Of a stretch of DNA of 64,000 nucleotides, positions 12,071-24,600 are shown in pieces. How positions within the stretch are numbered: the first letter of the stretch is position 1; each line of letters starts with the position of its first letter. The notes below the pieces were generated by a model, which searched no databases, was not told where the DNA came from, and saw only the letters and a list, made by a program, of their open reading frames with translations. Source of the DNA: Dama dama (Eukaryota; Chordata; Mammalia; Artiodactyla; Cervidae); the NCBI RefSeq assembly GCF_033118175.1, contig NC_083688.1, positions 3,624,501-3,688,500 of the forward strand. The letters are read 5' to 3'. The translations under genes were made by a program, and so were the position numbers.

Positions 12071-13849
12071 TTTAAAAGACAATAAAACCATCAGTTATTC
12101 TACTGTCTAAAAGTAACCCTTGCGAATGTTTTGCTGTATATCTTTCCAGATGATTTTTATACAGGTGCCCACCAACTCTCCTCAACAACACCCCACCCTT
12201 TTTTTTTTAACAAAATTGTTATCACCATAATATCCAGGGTTTTTGTAATCATCAAGTCTTTGAAAACATAATTATGGATGGATGGTTAAAAATTTGCTTA
12301 ACTAAGTCCTTAATTTGAGATGCTTCTGATTTGGGGGGGCGGTAACATTGTAAAGAATACCACAGTCAATATTCTTTTTCATCTGCCTCTAGGAACTACT
12401 CAGGTTTGTATCTTGGTTTATAGTCCCAGAAGTGGAATTACTGGGTCGACAAGTTTATCCTTGACTTTTCTGATTGAGTGCCCTGGCTGGGAGAGGAGAG
12501 AGGGAGGAAGTGCCCATCCTCCCCTTGAGGGACCAGCCCAACCGGTGTCAGCCCGTGGGAGTGTGGGATGAGAAAATGGCCCAGGACTATGCAAAGACTC
12601 CCAGGGCACCCCCGCCTGCCCTCCGCCCCAGCCATGACCTCCTTGGCATGGATCTAAGTGGCTCCCGGTTACCTGTATGTTGGCAGCTGTGTCATCAGTA
12701 TGGACTGGGCCTTACTTCTTGGATCTTCCTCCTTTGGAGTTGAGTGATATCATTAAGAAGCATCTGCAAAAATCGAAGCAAGAACTGAAGCCAAGCTCTG
12801 TACAGACAAGTGAAGGCAAAGACCAGCTTCACCCTCCCATCGTCACACTCCGATCACAGGGAGCGCCCGTCTGACAGGGCGGATGCAACCCCTGTCCTTG
12901 GGGGAACCCTTGGCCTTTATTGGAGAAATGACAGCCCTCTGCTCCCCAGGATCCCTGGCCTGAGTGCAGTGCAAAGACCCACAGACCAAAACATGTACAG
13001 GTGCCCACAAAAGACTGTATCAGCAGGTACCAGTCACCGGCATCCATGAAGGGATGGGTGATTAGATGCAGTGGGACTTTTCTAGGATAACTTCCTGGGA
13101 AAGAGAAGGGTCTAGACTCATAGATAGGAAGTTGGGCAGGGGAAGAGGAGGGGTTTGGGAAGCGGGAAATGGGACCAGCCAGCCCGGTTGGTTTGGTAGA
13201 GCTAGAAGTACAAGGCAGAAAAGCCGGGGATGGGGAGGGAAGTCCTGGGTGGGGAGGGGCTCACTGCTGTTCCTCACCAGCAAGTCTGGGGACGTCAGAA
13301 GGATCAGATGATGAGAAGGTGGGGGCGCAGTTTGGAGGTTTCATTTCTGGTGGAACTCTTCTCGCCTCCCTCCCTGTTCCCCCTCCCACCACCTTAATCC
13401 ATTTCAAGGCTGGAGAACAGATCTTGGCTCCCTAACACACGGGTTACAAGCTTGAGCACCTGCCTTAAGCCTCACGGCGCACAACACCTGCGGTCTGTTA
13501 TTATCGGTGAGCAGGATCCTTACTCAGCGACGCCTGGTTATACCCACCGTGCAGCTGAGGACACAGAGGCCCAAGGACCGGAGCCAGCTTGTCAGGATGG
13601 CAGAGTCAAGAAGTCGGGGTGCTGGGGTCAGAGCATCTTATCCGTGTAACCGTCCACACTGGGGGTCTCCCAGGGCTCCAGCCCCCCCTGCTCCTCCCCG
13701 CTCCCCACAAGAGGCAAGTGGCACTGAGTCCCAGGCCACCAAGATCTCAGCCAGAGGTGACCGGGTTCCCCAGGGCACATTTGGCGATGTGTGGAGACAT
13801 TTCTGCTTCTCGGAAGCCGGCGGGGGGCGGCGGGGGGAGCAGGGCGGAG
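12071..13849. other. Unassigned non-coding stretch
   Basis: No gene or named repeat recognised. GC content rises from about 12.5 kb. Short ORFs on both strands overlap each other and show no family motif. Confidence 0.5.
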
Positions 13850-13922
13850 CGTGCGTGCGTGCTGAGTCTCTTGCGCTGTGTCTGACTCTCTGCAGCCCTA
13901 TGGACCACAGTGCCCCCTGGGA
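13850..13922 (-). mobile_element. Bov-tA fragment
   Basis: Only the BovA-derived end is present (ctgtgtctgactctctgcag ... tatggaccacagtg). Confidence 0.6.
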
Positions 13923-14309
13923 AGCCAGGGTGGAGCCCAGGAAGGCGGCAGCTACTGGGTCTAGTGACGGAGGTGAGGGGTGCTGCCCAAGCCCGCAGGA
14001 GGCCTAGGATGGCCCCACCAGACGGACGTCGGGCCACACGGCAGTGGTGAGGGGTGCAGACTCGCCCCATCCCCGGTGCGCGGGCTCGCCCTTCCACGCC
14101 TGCGCTGGAGGCTTCCTGCTGTCGGCCTGCAGCCGTGGCCCGCTCCAGTCTCAGCCAGAGGTGGGCACCCGCTGCTTGCAGATGTAGGTGGAGGGTTCTC
14201 TGCAAATTCTAGACTAAAGCCCTTCCAGACCTGAAGGGAAGTCCTACAGGCACACGCGTGTCCACACGGAGGGCCTCCCTGACAGAGCCGCTCCGTGACC
14301 CAACCCTGT

Positions 14310-15130
14310 TCCAGCTCCGTGAACTCTTTTTTTGCTCTCAGGCCCCAACTTCTGGGCTTCCGTATTCATTTCGGCATTGTTCAGTCAGGAGCGCCCAGGC
14401 GGCTCTAGTGGAAAAGAATCGGCCTGCCAGTGCAGGAGTCATGAGAGACGCAGGTTCGATCCCTGGGTTGGGAAGATGCCCTGGAGGAGGGCATGGCAAC
14501 CCACTGCAGTATCCTTGTGTGCAGAACCCCACGGACAGAGGAGCCTGGCGGGCTGCAGTCCGTGGGGTCGCAGAGTCGGACACGGCTGACGAGACTGAGC
14601 ATGCACACGCTGCTGAGTCAGTTTGGCCAGGATCCCTCATCCTGACGTCTGATGGGGCTCCTCACCCCCGTCGCTAGGTGACGCCACCCTCCCTGCCTTC
14701 AGCCAGATCCTTCCAGTGGGTTAAGCTAGAATGTCCGCTACTCCTGGTGTTTCTTATTAGTAATTTCCCATCCGCTGACCTCCACCTTGGCTACAAATTC
14801 CCACTTTCTAGGTTGTTCTATTTGGCGTTGAATCTGATCTGTCTCCTCCACAGCAAGACTCCATCAGAGCGGTTTCCAGCCTTCTCTCTCTTGGTTATGG
14901 TGGACTCGGGGTGTTGCCGGGGAAGCCTCAGTACGTTGACCCAGAAGCCTGCTCATCAGTCCCCAGGATGCAAGACTCTCACAAGTTCCTTTGATGGAAA
15001 GAAGTTCGATGGCAACTTCTTCCCAGCGAGGCTCACAACCTTCAACTTCTCTCTACGAGGACTCTTGGGAGTCAGCCTCCACCGGGTCCAACGACCCCCT
15101 TGAATAAATGGTCTGCCTGGCTGTGCTTTA
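14310..15130 (+). mobile_element. Solitary LTR, copy A of a repeated LTR family
   Basis: Matches the LTRs at about 27930-28490 and 33640-34500 in order: ttccgtattcatttcggcat; gatccttccagtgggttaag; ggctacaaattcccac (TATA region); ttgaataaatggtctg (poly(A) signal at 15103). Split by a Bov-tA. It ends about 370 bp upstream of the PLA2G2F first coding exon. No viral genes accompany it. Confidence 0.5.
14388..14602 (+). mobile_element. Bov-tA SINE
   Basis: Sense copy (ggagcgcccaggcggctctag ... gacacggctgacgagactgag), diverged, inserted in LTR copy A. Confidence 0.85.
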
Positions 15131-15496
15131 ACAAGTATTACTGAATACTTTTCTTTAACTTATCCTCATCCCTTTCCAGTGGGAAAGGAGAGAACGTGGG
15201 CTCGTTTCCCTGCAGATGCCTGGGGAAGGGCCAAGTCCTTGTCCAGTACATCCCGCAGGCCCGAGCACCCTGGGGTGGGATGTGACCGGGCAGCCGTGGG
15301 CGGGGCGGGGGCGGAGGGAGGAGGCGGGGCCTCCTTTTTCTAGGCCATGTGCCACCTGCTTCCTGCCCAGGGGCATTGCCCCGGCACTCCCTTGCCAGTG
15401 CGCGGCAGCAAGACGCTGGGGCCTGCTCCCCACAGCCTTTGGAGCAGATTGTGGACCCTGCGAGCCCTATGTCGCTGGCCCCCCAGGACCCAGAAG
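15131..15496 (+). promoter_or_regulatory. Region upstream of PLA2G2F exon 1 (promoter or 5'UTR candidate)
   Basis: GC-rich sequence between the LTR and the first ATG, with a ggcggggcgggggcgg-type GC-box cluster at about 15299-15330. I see no TATA box at a convincing distance. The transcription start cannot be placed from sequence alone. Confidence 0.35.
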
Positions 15497-15606
15497 ATGC
15501 CAGATGGGGCTCCGGCCAACCCCAAAGGGTACAGGAAGAAGGGGCTGGTTAGACACCCCCCTGGGAGGAGGGACCCAAGGCTCAGGACCTCTTCAAGAAC
15601 CTCCAG
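15497..15606 (+). CDS. PLA2G2F: PLA2G2F exon 1 (N-terminal extension of the long form)
   Basis: The ATG at 15497 opens a reading frame (MPDGAPANPKGYRKK...) that reaches a CAG|gtaggt donor at 15607 in phase 2 and joins the next exon through a split Arg codon. It resembles the N-terminus of the human long isoform (MADGAKANPKGFKKK, from memory), which supports real coding. Together with 13 nt of exon 2 it adds 41 residues before the usual start. Twelve of these are Lys or Arg and only two are acidic. The frame is open upstream to another ATG at 15347, so the exon's 5' end and true start are not fixed by sequence alone. Confidence 0.8.
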
Positions 15607-18600
15607 GTAGGTGCCTGCCTCCCTGGGATGGAGCCCTCGGTGGAGATGAGCAGAGAGGTGGGTGGAGAGCTGGCTCCTAGAATCCACTTCTTCAGAAAGT
15701 CTGAGCCTCTGATGACGGCTGAGATATTGCATTTTCTGCACTACCAGAGCCCTTGGGATCCATCAGTCCTCGTAGGCACTTGAGGCCCAGAGAGGGTAAG
15801 GGATCTATTGATGGTCACACAGCATTTTGGAAGTAGAGTTGCAGCTATAATCCAGGGGCTCGGGTCTCTTGGCTCCAGGTACAAAAGTCAGCCACTAGGT
15901 GGGGTCACGTGACTGGCGTGCAAATGAAAGGGGCTGGTTCTGCCGTGTGACCAGATCCAACCCCATGAGACAGGGAGCTCTCCTGTCTTGGAAGCCTGGC
16001 TCGGTGTGGAAGGGAAGGAGGCTTCTTGTGCCTCTCGGCTCTGCATTGCTTTTCCTCCCGGAGGTGCAGGCAGGTGGGAGATGCTCAGATCTTCCTGCAG
16101 GAGCTAATCACAGGGCAAGGGCAGCAGGAACCCGGGCATCGAGGGGTGGTGTTGACCGAGGATGTAACGAGGCCCAGGAGGGAGCCACAGGCCAGGAACC
16201 ACATGCGGCAGGAGGGACAGACTGAGGACTGGGCTCTCTCCCCCTCTCAGATCTCGCCTGGGGATGAAGAGTTTCATCATCATCACCATCCTGGCTGGCA
16301 GCGGTGAGTGAAGGTGCCGGGAAACCCCTCCTTCCGACCCGGACTCCAGCCTTTCTCCTGTGACTCAGCCATTGGCCACAGGCTTTCAGACCCATCGCTG
16401 GGTCTCTGCTCCCTGGCTCCACCGGGCTTCGTTCTCACTGTGGGGCTGTTTACTCCTCCAGCCACCTGTAAACACGCCCAAGGCGGTCAGCATTAACTAT
16501 TTACGAGCCTCCACGGCTCAGGGCACACAGCTGAGCAAGCATCGTAAAGTGCTGGTGGTGTCTGGGCGTCAGAACACTCGGCGACACTAGGGCGCTTGTG
16601 TACACAGGAAAACGTGTTTGTGTACACACGCGTGTACGTGCAGACAGGAACTAGTGAGCTTGCAGGCAGGTATCCGCAGGTCTATGTGTAGGGGGTGTGT
16701 CTGGGCACATGGTGATGTCTGTGTTGCATAACACACGTCTGGAAGAGGGGTAAGCACGTGTTCACGGCAGCGTGTGTGTCTCTGGAGCGTGTAGGTGTAT
16801 GTAGGGCGCACACATCTGCACACGCGTGTTGTGGAGCAGTATCTGGGTGTGAGACGTACTGGAAGATGATGGAGGGGGTCCGGGGGCCTCTTCCGTCTTC
16901 TTTCTGGAGGGACCCCCCCCACCGCCGCCCTGGACCACAGAGGCTGCTGACTCACGGGCAGGCGTCCTGGCGGCAGGTGCCCTGTGTGGGCAGAAGAGAG
17001 GCTGAGTGTTCCACTGGCTGGCTGTCCAGCTGGTCAGCACCCCCGGAACCCAGCCACGTTTGAGACAAAGAAAGACAATACCAGAACCAAAATGAAGTTA
17101 AGTGCAGCCAGACATGAGAAATGGTTGGTTGAATTCAGGCACAGTGGCCTGTTATTTAGAAAATAACCCCTTGAGTCCAGCCCAGCCCAGGGGCCTGGCA
17201 CAGAGGCTGCAGGCTGAGTGAACACAGGTTTTGTTTCTCCTGCTCTGAGTGGAGTGCGGACGTGGCCGCCCTGGGTGTTGCACGTGCGTGAGTGGGAGTG
17301 TGTATGCATGTGTACAGGTGTGGGAGGTGAGTGTGGGTCTGTTTGTGAGACCACGTGCGGGTGGGAGGTATTTGTGGGTGAGTGTGCGTGTAACTGTGTG
17401 ATATATGGAGGAGAGTGCGCGGCGGGTGAGTGTATGTTTACATCTGCCTGTGTGTAAGGATATGACGTGTGTCTGTCCTGCGTGTGGATGGGTGAGTTTT
17501 CGGTGAGAACTGATGGTTGAGGGGTCCCGGGGATGGAAGCTGCCCCCCACGGGGCTAACACCTATAGGATTAGGGGCAGGAGGCCAGGACCTCACAGGGG
17601 GCAATGGGTCCCGGGCCCTGGAGGGGAGGGTCTGCCTTACTTATGAACCCTGCCCCTGGCCCCGCAGCACTAATGGAGAAGCCTGCTTGCAGATGGGGGT
17701 CTGTCTGACCCCCAGGCTTCTGGGGACACATTTGATTCTGGTGACAAGAACCCTGAAGAACAGAAAGGACTGGGGGAAGCTGATGTTCCTGGGGACCCTT
17801 CCAGCCCCCGTCTCTCTTCCATTATGGCCAAATCAGAGCCAGGCCCCCAGGTCGCAGGGACCCCTTCCTCCCTGCCCCAGGCCCAAACAGCAATTTATAG
17901 GCTGTAAACCACCCTCTTAAGGTCGTCGGCATTTCTCCCCGCACCTTCGTTTCCTCTTTCATTTGCTACTTATTCTCTGTAACGACAAAAATCCCAAAGA
18001 TTGACTGGAAGAGGCAGGTGGAGCAGGATTCCCTAAATCAGCTCTCTGAGACGCCGTGGGAAGAGCAAGGGTCTGGTGCGAGCTGGGTGCTTGCACTTCC
18101 CTGGAGGCTGGGGTTGTTATTCCCATTTTACAGATGGGAAGACCGAGGCCTAGGGAGCCTTAGTTCTGGGCCTGCATCTGTCTGACTCCAAAGTTTGTGC
18201 CCTTCTCACCGAGGCAGGTTGAGGTGGTGAGCTCCCCCATCATCACTAGCGATGTTGGACAGCCAAGTCTCCAGAAGCAAGTCATTTCAGCCTTTGGGAT
18301 TCCATCTGGGCTCTGTTTCTGAAATTCTTGGCTTCCTCCCTCTCCCAGTGCATTTCCTCTATCAGGCCAGGAGCGGGGTGGGAAACATGACTTGAGAGCA
18401 GGGGGAAAGGTGCTGAACTAGGCGCCTTGCCCCGGGCACAGCTGGAGGAGCCTCCCAGGGGAGCAGCAGGGGTGAGGGGTGGTGAGCTGGCATCCCAGCC
18501 CCCGGGGGTCACGGACCTGGGTTCAGGTCTGGGCTCTGCCACAGATGTCCAGGCTGCATGGAGCAAACCACCTCTCTGAGCCTCAGCTGCTCATCCATAA

Positions 18601-21600
18601 AATGGGGTAAGACCGGCCCTCCTGCCTGTGTGTGTTGGGAGGGTGTGGACAGCTTCACCCAGGTAAGAACCCAAACACCAGGCTCGATGTTGACTTCGCC
18701 ATGAGCCACCACACCCGCGATCCTGGGAGGCAGGGAAATAGGAGGGCAGCAGACGGCCCTGGGGTGAGCTGCCTGAAGAACGCCAGGAAGCCAGCTCCAT
18801 GATTCTGCTGGTATCGGAAGGGTTGTTGCACTACCTGTGAGACAAGGATAAAGGGGAAGAAATGTATACATGGGCACGTGTGTGTGTGTGCATGTGTGAG
18901 TGTGTTCACTGCAAGTCCAGAACACCCAATTGTCTCCAGATTAACCCTGAGATGCTCTGGCCCCAGGCCCTGCTGGGAGCCCAGGAGCCAGGCCAAACCA
19001 GCAGGGCCCAGAACCGTGTTCAGGAGAGCACGTGGCATTTGGGAAGCCCCTTAGGGTGTGTCAGGCACTGGGCTCTCCCTGTCCGGGTCCAAATTCTGCC
19101 TCCACTGATTTTCAACAATGTCTCCTTGTGCCAGTTGCTAAATGCTCTGGCCCTCGATCGCCTCATCTGTAAAATGGGTTTTTTTTTTTAAACAGGGCAG
19201 CAGTGAGCACTTGATGGATTCAGGCATGGAAGGGCGTCGGGCAGGGCCCACTATCACTTTATTCTGGGGGATGTGGGGCTCAGGGTGAGGACGTGGGCAG
19301 TGCACCACACGGGGCGCCCTGTGGAGTGCTCCCTCCTTCTCCTCTGCCCTCCTCCCCTGCCCCCTGTCTCCCGTCCCCTGGCCTCAGCCCTGGGGAGTTG
19401 GGAGGACAGCCAGGCAGGTGGGAGCGGCCACGAACGGGGCCGGGAGCTCACCATACCCCTCTGTTCTCTCTCCCAGTCCTGCCTGCGGCGCGCAGCAGCC
19501 TGCTCAACCTCAAGTCCATGGTGGAAACAGTCACCGGGAGGAACGCCATCTTGTCCTTCGTGGGCTACGGCTGCTACTGCGGGCTGGGGGGCCGCGGCCT
19601 GCCCATGGATGAGGTGGACTGGTAGGTCCCGAGAGGCTGGGTTACTCTCAGAACTGGGCGGGGACAGCCCAGGTCAGACCGTCCAATCTCCAAGTGGTGG
19701 GAGAAGGCCTTTCCCCCAAGGAGGCTTGTTCGATGAGTTTGTAACCAGAAGCCTGACATTTGACCTATGTTCTCCTCAACCGTCTGGGATGCTTCCTATT
19801 GTCCATTTCCAAGGTCTTGGGCTTGGAGGCATTAAGTTCAGTTCAGTTCAGTCGCTCCGTCGTGTCCGACTCTTTGCAACCCCTTGAACCACAGCACGCC
19901 AGGCCTCCCTGTCCATCACCAACTCCCGGAGTTTACCCAACTCATGTCCATTGAGTGGGTGATGCCATTCAACCATCTCATCCTCTGTCGTCCCCTTCTC
20001 CTCCTGCCTTCAATCTTTCCCAGCATCAGGGTCTAGAATTTCCATTCTCAGCGGAACTTTTGACCTGTCCCCGAACACACATGGGCTTCCCTGGTGCCTC
20101 AGACGGTAAAGCATCTGCCTGCAATGCAGGAGACCTGGGTTCCATCCCTGGGTCAGGAAGATCCCCTGGAGAAGGAAATGGCAACCCACTCCAGTACTCT
20201 TGCTGGAAAATTCCATGGACAGAGGAGCCTGGTGGGCTACAGTCCATGGGGTTGCAAAGAGTCGGACACGACTGAGTGACTTCACTTTCACTTTTCTTTT
20301 CACTTTCTTTCAAACACACATAAGATCAGTAATCACAAAGCTGGACAAAGCAAGGGCTGAGACCCCTGCTTCCTTAGACAGGAGGCTGTGTAGGGCAGGA
20401 CCGTGCCTCCCCCATCAGACTGGAAGTTCCTGGAAGCCATGGCTTGTTCTCTGCTCCTTTCCCCCATCCAAAGCAGCCAGCACCGAGTCTGGTATCCCTG
20501 GGGGCTTCATAAATGCATATTGACTAATATTGCATATTGACTAATGCATATTGCCTGCCTTTCACGAGAGGGGATGGGACGGCCACATCAGCAGTGGTTC
20601 CCTGTCCCCCACCCCCAAGCCCCTCTTACCCCTCCAGACCTTGGTCCCTCCCTGGCCATCTTGCACAGTCAGGAGTAGCCCCTTCATTTAGCCAGTCTCC
20701 TCCGCCGTGGACTTCACCCAGGCCCCTCCCTCCCACCCGGACCCCTCCGACAGCTGCAGCCAGGGCTCTGGGTAGGGAGAGCTGGAGCTCTGGGGAGATG
20801 ACAGAGAGAGGGGGTCATGGACAAGACTCCGGAGCGCTGGCCTGACTCCTTCTGGCTGTGTGACTTCAGGCAAGTAACTGCCCTCTCTGAGCCACGGTCT
20901 GAAGCTCTTACTTGTGAGGGATGGGAACAGTTGATCAGGTCAGGGCTCACTGCTGGCGGGAGAGGGGCCAAGCCTGGCCACATCTGCCTACCCTCCCCTC
21001 CCTGCCCCTAGGTGCTGCCATGCCCACGACTGCTGCTACCAGAAGCTCTTTGACCTGGGCTGCCACACCTACGTGGACCACTATGACTACACCATCGAGA
21101 ACAACACTAACATTGTCTGCAGTGAGTGTCCCCCACCATCACCCCCTTCCCCCAGGAAAAGCAGGAACTGCCAGCCATCGCCCTAGCCTGTGCCGGGGGC
21201 TGTGGGCAGGGCTGCCAGATGAAATATAGGATGTCCCACTAACTCTGAATTTCAGATAAACAATGAACAGTGTTTTCATGTAAGTTTATACCGACTCAAT
21301 GGACATGAGTTTGAGCAAAATGCAGGAGGTGGTGAAGGACAGCAAGCCTGGTGTGCTGCAGTGTCACAAAGAGTCAGACACAACTGAGCAACTGAACAAC
21401 AAATATCCTAAATATTGTGTGTGTGTGTGCATGTGTGTGTGTGTGCATGGGTGTGTGTGTGTGCGTGTGTGTGTGTGCATGCTAAGTTGCTTCAGCAGTG
21501 TCCAGCTCTATTTGACTTGATGGACTATAGCCTGCCAGAGCCCTCTGTCCATGGGATTCTCCAGGCAAGAATGCTGGAGTGGGTCACCATGCCCTCCTCC

Positions 21601-24600
21601 AGGGGATCTTCCCGAGCCAGGGATCGAACCCGACTCTCTCATTTCTCCTGCATTGGCAGGTGGGTTCTTTGCTACTAGCATCGCCTGGGAAGCCCAAATA
21701 TTGCATGGGACATACTTATACTAAATCTTAGCAGAACATTAATTAGTATTAATATAAAATAAAGAATTAGTGTAAGTATATCCCACAAAATATTTGGGAT
21801 ACACTTATACTAAAACTTCCCTGGTAGCTCAGACGGTAAAGCGTCTGTCTGCAATGTGGGAGACCTAGGTTCAATCCCTGTGTTGCAAAGATCCCCTGGA
21901 GAAGGAAATGGCTACCCACTCCAGCACTCTTGCCTGGAAAATACCATGGATGGAGGAGCCTGGTAGGCTACAGTCCATGGGATCGCAAAGAGTCGGACAC
22001 GACTGAGTAACTTCACTGGTGGTGGTATACTAAAACTGTTTATTGTCTGAAATTCAGATTTCACCAGGCACCTTGCTTTCATTTGCTTGCTTGCTGAATC
22101 TAACAGGCTCTGGCATATAGCCCTGAAGCGCTCTGAGGCCCCCACCTGAATAGACACCCTGATTCTTCAGGCCCCACTTCAGCTTTGGAGAACTTAGCGA
22201 CCTTGACCCAGTGGGCTGAGTTTGGAGCAGGCCCAGTTCTCTCTGTTTTTAACTAGATCCTCGGGTGATTCTGAGACTCTGTAGCAGGCTGGCCTGGGAG
22301 TCTGGAGTCCTGTGCTGACACCCAGGTTCGGCCAGCATCTCCTCCCCGTGTGGCCCTGGGCAGGGTCCATCCCCACCTGGCTCCAGTCTCCCCATGGGTA
22401 CATTGAGGGCTTTGGATGTGAGCAGACCCCCTCCCTTCTAGTTCTCTCACTGGGACCCCAGTAAATGAGGTGGCCCCCTGCTAGGAACACCCAGTGTTTC
22501 TAGGGATTTGAGATGCTGGAGCCAGGCCTGGCAGGTTCCCTCACTCTACCATGGACTCTCCACGGTCATTCCCTCCCCGAGGGGCGCAGCATCCCTGCCT
22601 GTGGCAGCTCCCCTCAGTGGTCCTGCCGGGGGCAGCAGGCGTCCCCTGGGTGGCCCGGGCTCCCTCTGTCCCCTTACATTAACCAGGCTGTGTGTCACGC
22701 CTCACTAAGAGCTCACGAGCAACGTCAGCTTTGAAAAAAAAAAAACAAAAACAAACTCAAGACTGCTGTTCTCTGGGAAAGAGTCTGGTGGGGACCCAAG
22801 CACTTCTGGGGCCCCTTGGCAGCCCAGGGCTGAGAGTTCCTCAGATGCTGCTGTTCAGATGTAGAGTGGAGGCGCTGCTTGAGAGAGGAGTCCATTAAGC
22901 AGATCAGATCTCCCTCCTCAACCCCCAAGACTGTGGACCAACCTGAGTTGTGGTTTTCACACTGGGTTCTGGAGACTTCTGGGACCAGCAGGTCAGCTGC
23001 TGTGAGCGTTGATGGGGAGGTACCCCTGAGTGGTCCAGCTGGCCCTTTGCTGTATTTTATAGCTCAAATGGCTTCTCTTTTAGCCACTTGAGATATTCAT
23101 CTTTGATAAAGTGTTTCACATCAGAGAAAGGATTCTGCTGATGGAAAGTTTGCAAGTTTGCAAACCACTGGGCTAGTGGGTGGTTCTTGAAGAGGGTTTC
23201 CTGAACCTGCAGCATCAGCATTACGTGTTAGAAACGCAGTTATCAGGTTCCCCAGACTCACTGAATCTGAATCTCCAGGGGTGGGGTGGGGCAGCCTTTG
23301 TTTTAAGAGCCCTCCAAACAGATTTCATTTTCTTGTCCGCTCCAAAATCACTGCGAACAGTGACTGCAGCCATGAAATTAAAAGACACTTGCTCTTTGGA
23401 AGGAAAGCTATGATAAACCTAGACAGCATATTAAAAAGCAGAGACATCACTTTGTTGACAAAAGGTCCATATAGTCAAAGCTTTGGTGTTTCCAGTAGTC
23501 ATGTATGGACGTGAGAGTTGGACCATAAAAAAGGCTGAGTGCCGAAGAACTGATGTTCTCGAATTGTGGTGCTGGAGAAGACTCTTGAGAGTCCCTTGGA
23601 CTGCAAGGAGATCCGACCAGTCCATCCTAAAGAAAATAAGTCCTGAATATTCATTGGAAGGACTGATGCTGTGGCTGAAGCTCCAGTACTTTGGCTACCT
23701 GATGTGAAGAGCTAACCCATTAGAAAAACCCTGATGCTGGGAAAGATTAAGGGCAAGAGGAGAAGAAGGCGACAGAGGATGAGATGGCTGACTGGCATCA
23801 CTAACTCAACAGACATGAATTTGAGCAAGCTCCTGGAGATAGTGAAGGACAAGGAAGCCTGGCGTGCTGCCGTCTGCAGGGTCACAAAGAGTCAGACACA
23901 ACTTAGCGGCGGATCAGTGACAAGCAGCCTATCCTAAAGCTCACCTGAGCTGAGAACTCAAGGGTAGATGATCTCTGAAGGCCAATAATAACAACGTTTA
24001 CTCCGTGGGAGGCACTGAGCTAAGCTCTGCTCAAGTGTCTTGCTCCCTCCACCCTTACCACAGCGCCCTCCAGAGTGGGGGTGTTGGGATTCTGGGCTTG
24101 AAGCAAGGAAGCCTGTGATGGCAGAAAGTGGGGAGGAGGCGGGGTGGAGATGGGGGGATTAGTTCCTGACACCTGAGTCCCTACCCCAGCTCAGCCCCGG
24201 GCTTGCTGGGTGACTTAGGCAAACCACACCCCATCCTGAGCCTCAGTTTCCCCAACTCAACACTGCCCAGCTGGGCTTCCATGGTTCTCTGTTTCCCACA
24301 CGTCAGGGGCCCCTGGAGGGCTGGGGATGCAAGAGGCTGGGCCCCGGCCCTGACCTCCTGTGCCTGCAGGCCCGGGGTGGGCCCCCCGGACGATGGTGCG
24401 GCCGGCCCGGGACCACTTTCGGAGGCCCCCTGTGACCTCGGGGTCCGCACGCTCCACTCTTCACAGGCGAGCTCAACCAGACCGAGTGTGACAAGCAGAC
24501 ATGCGAGTGTGACAGGAGCGTGGCTCTGTGCTTCCAGAAGCAGATATACAGGGAGGAGCACCGCAACTACCTCAACATCTACTGCCAGGGCCCCACGCCC

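Larger units (their letters stand above)
21200..22062. mobile_element. Ancient palindromic DNA-transposon-like element, split by younger insertions
   Basis: Inverted arms: ctctgaatttcagataaacaa (from 21243) pairs with ctgtttattgtctgaaattcag (22036-22060). Inner hairpin: gtgtaagtatatccc pairs with gggatacacttatac around acaaaatattt near 21770-21812. A BovB piece, a TG microsatellite with Bov-tA, and another Bov-tA interrupt it. Confidence 0.5.

Noticed and set aside
1..15100. A PLA2G2D or other sPLA2 exon upstream of PLA2G2F
   Set aside because: No CCxAHDCC-type active site or YGCYCG loop was found on either strand in this interval; PLA2G2D would lie beyond the left end.
17034..17561. 175-codon His/Thr/Ser-rich antisense ORF
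   Set aside because: A translation of the GT-rich low-complexity tract in PLA2G2F intron 2.
19622..19626. Apparent in-frame TAG right after GAC TGG in PLA2G2F exon 3
   Set aside because: It is part of the gtaggt splice donor. The next exon starts with G and restores the Trp codon before CCHAHD.
20083..20312. tRNA-like A and B boxes in this and the other Bov-tA copies
   Set aside because: These are tRNA-derived SINEs with the BovA half and tail attached, not functional tRNA genes.
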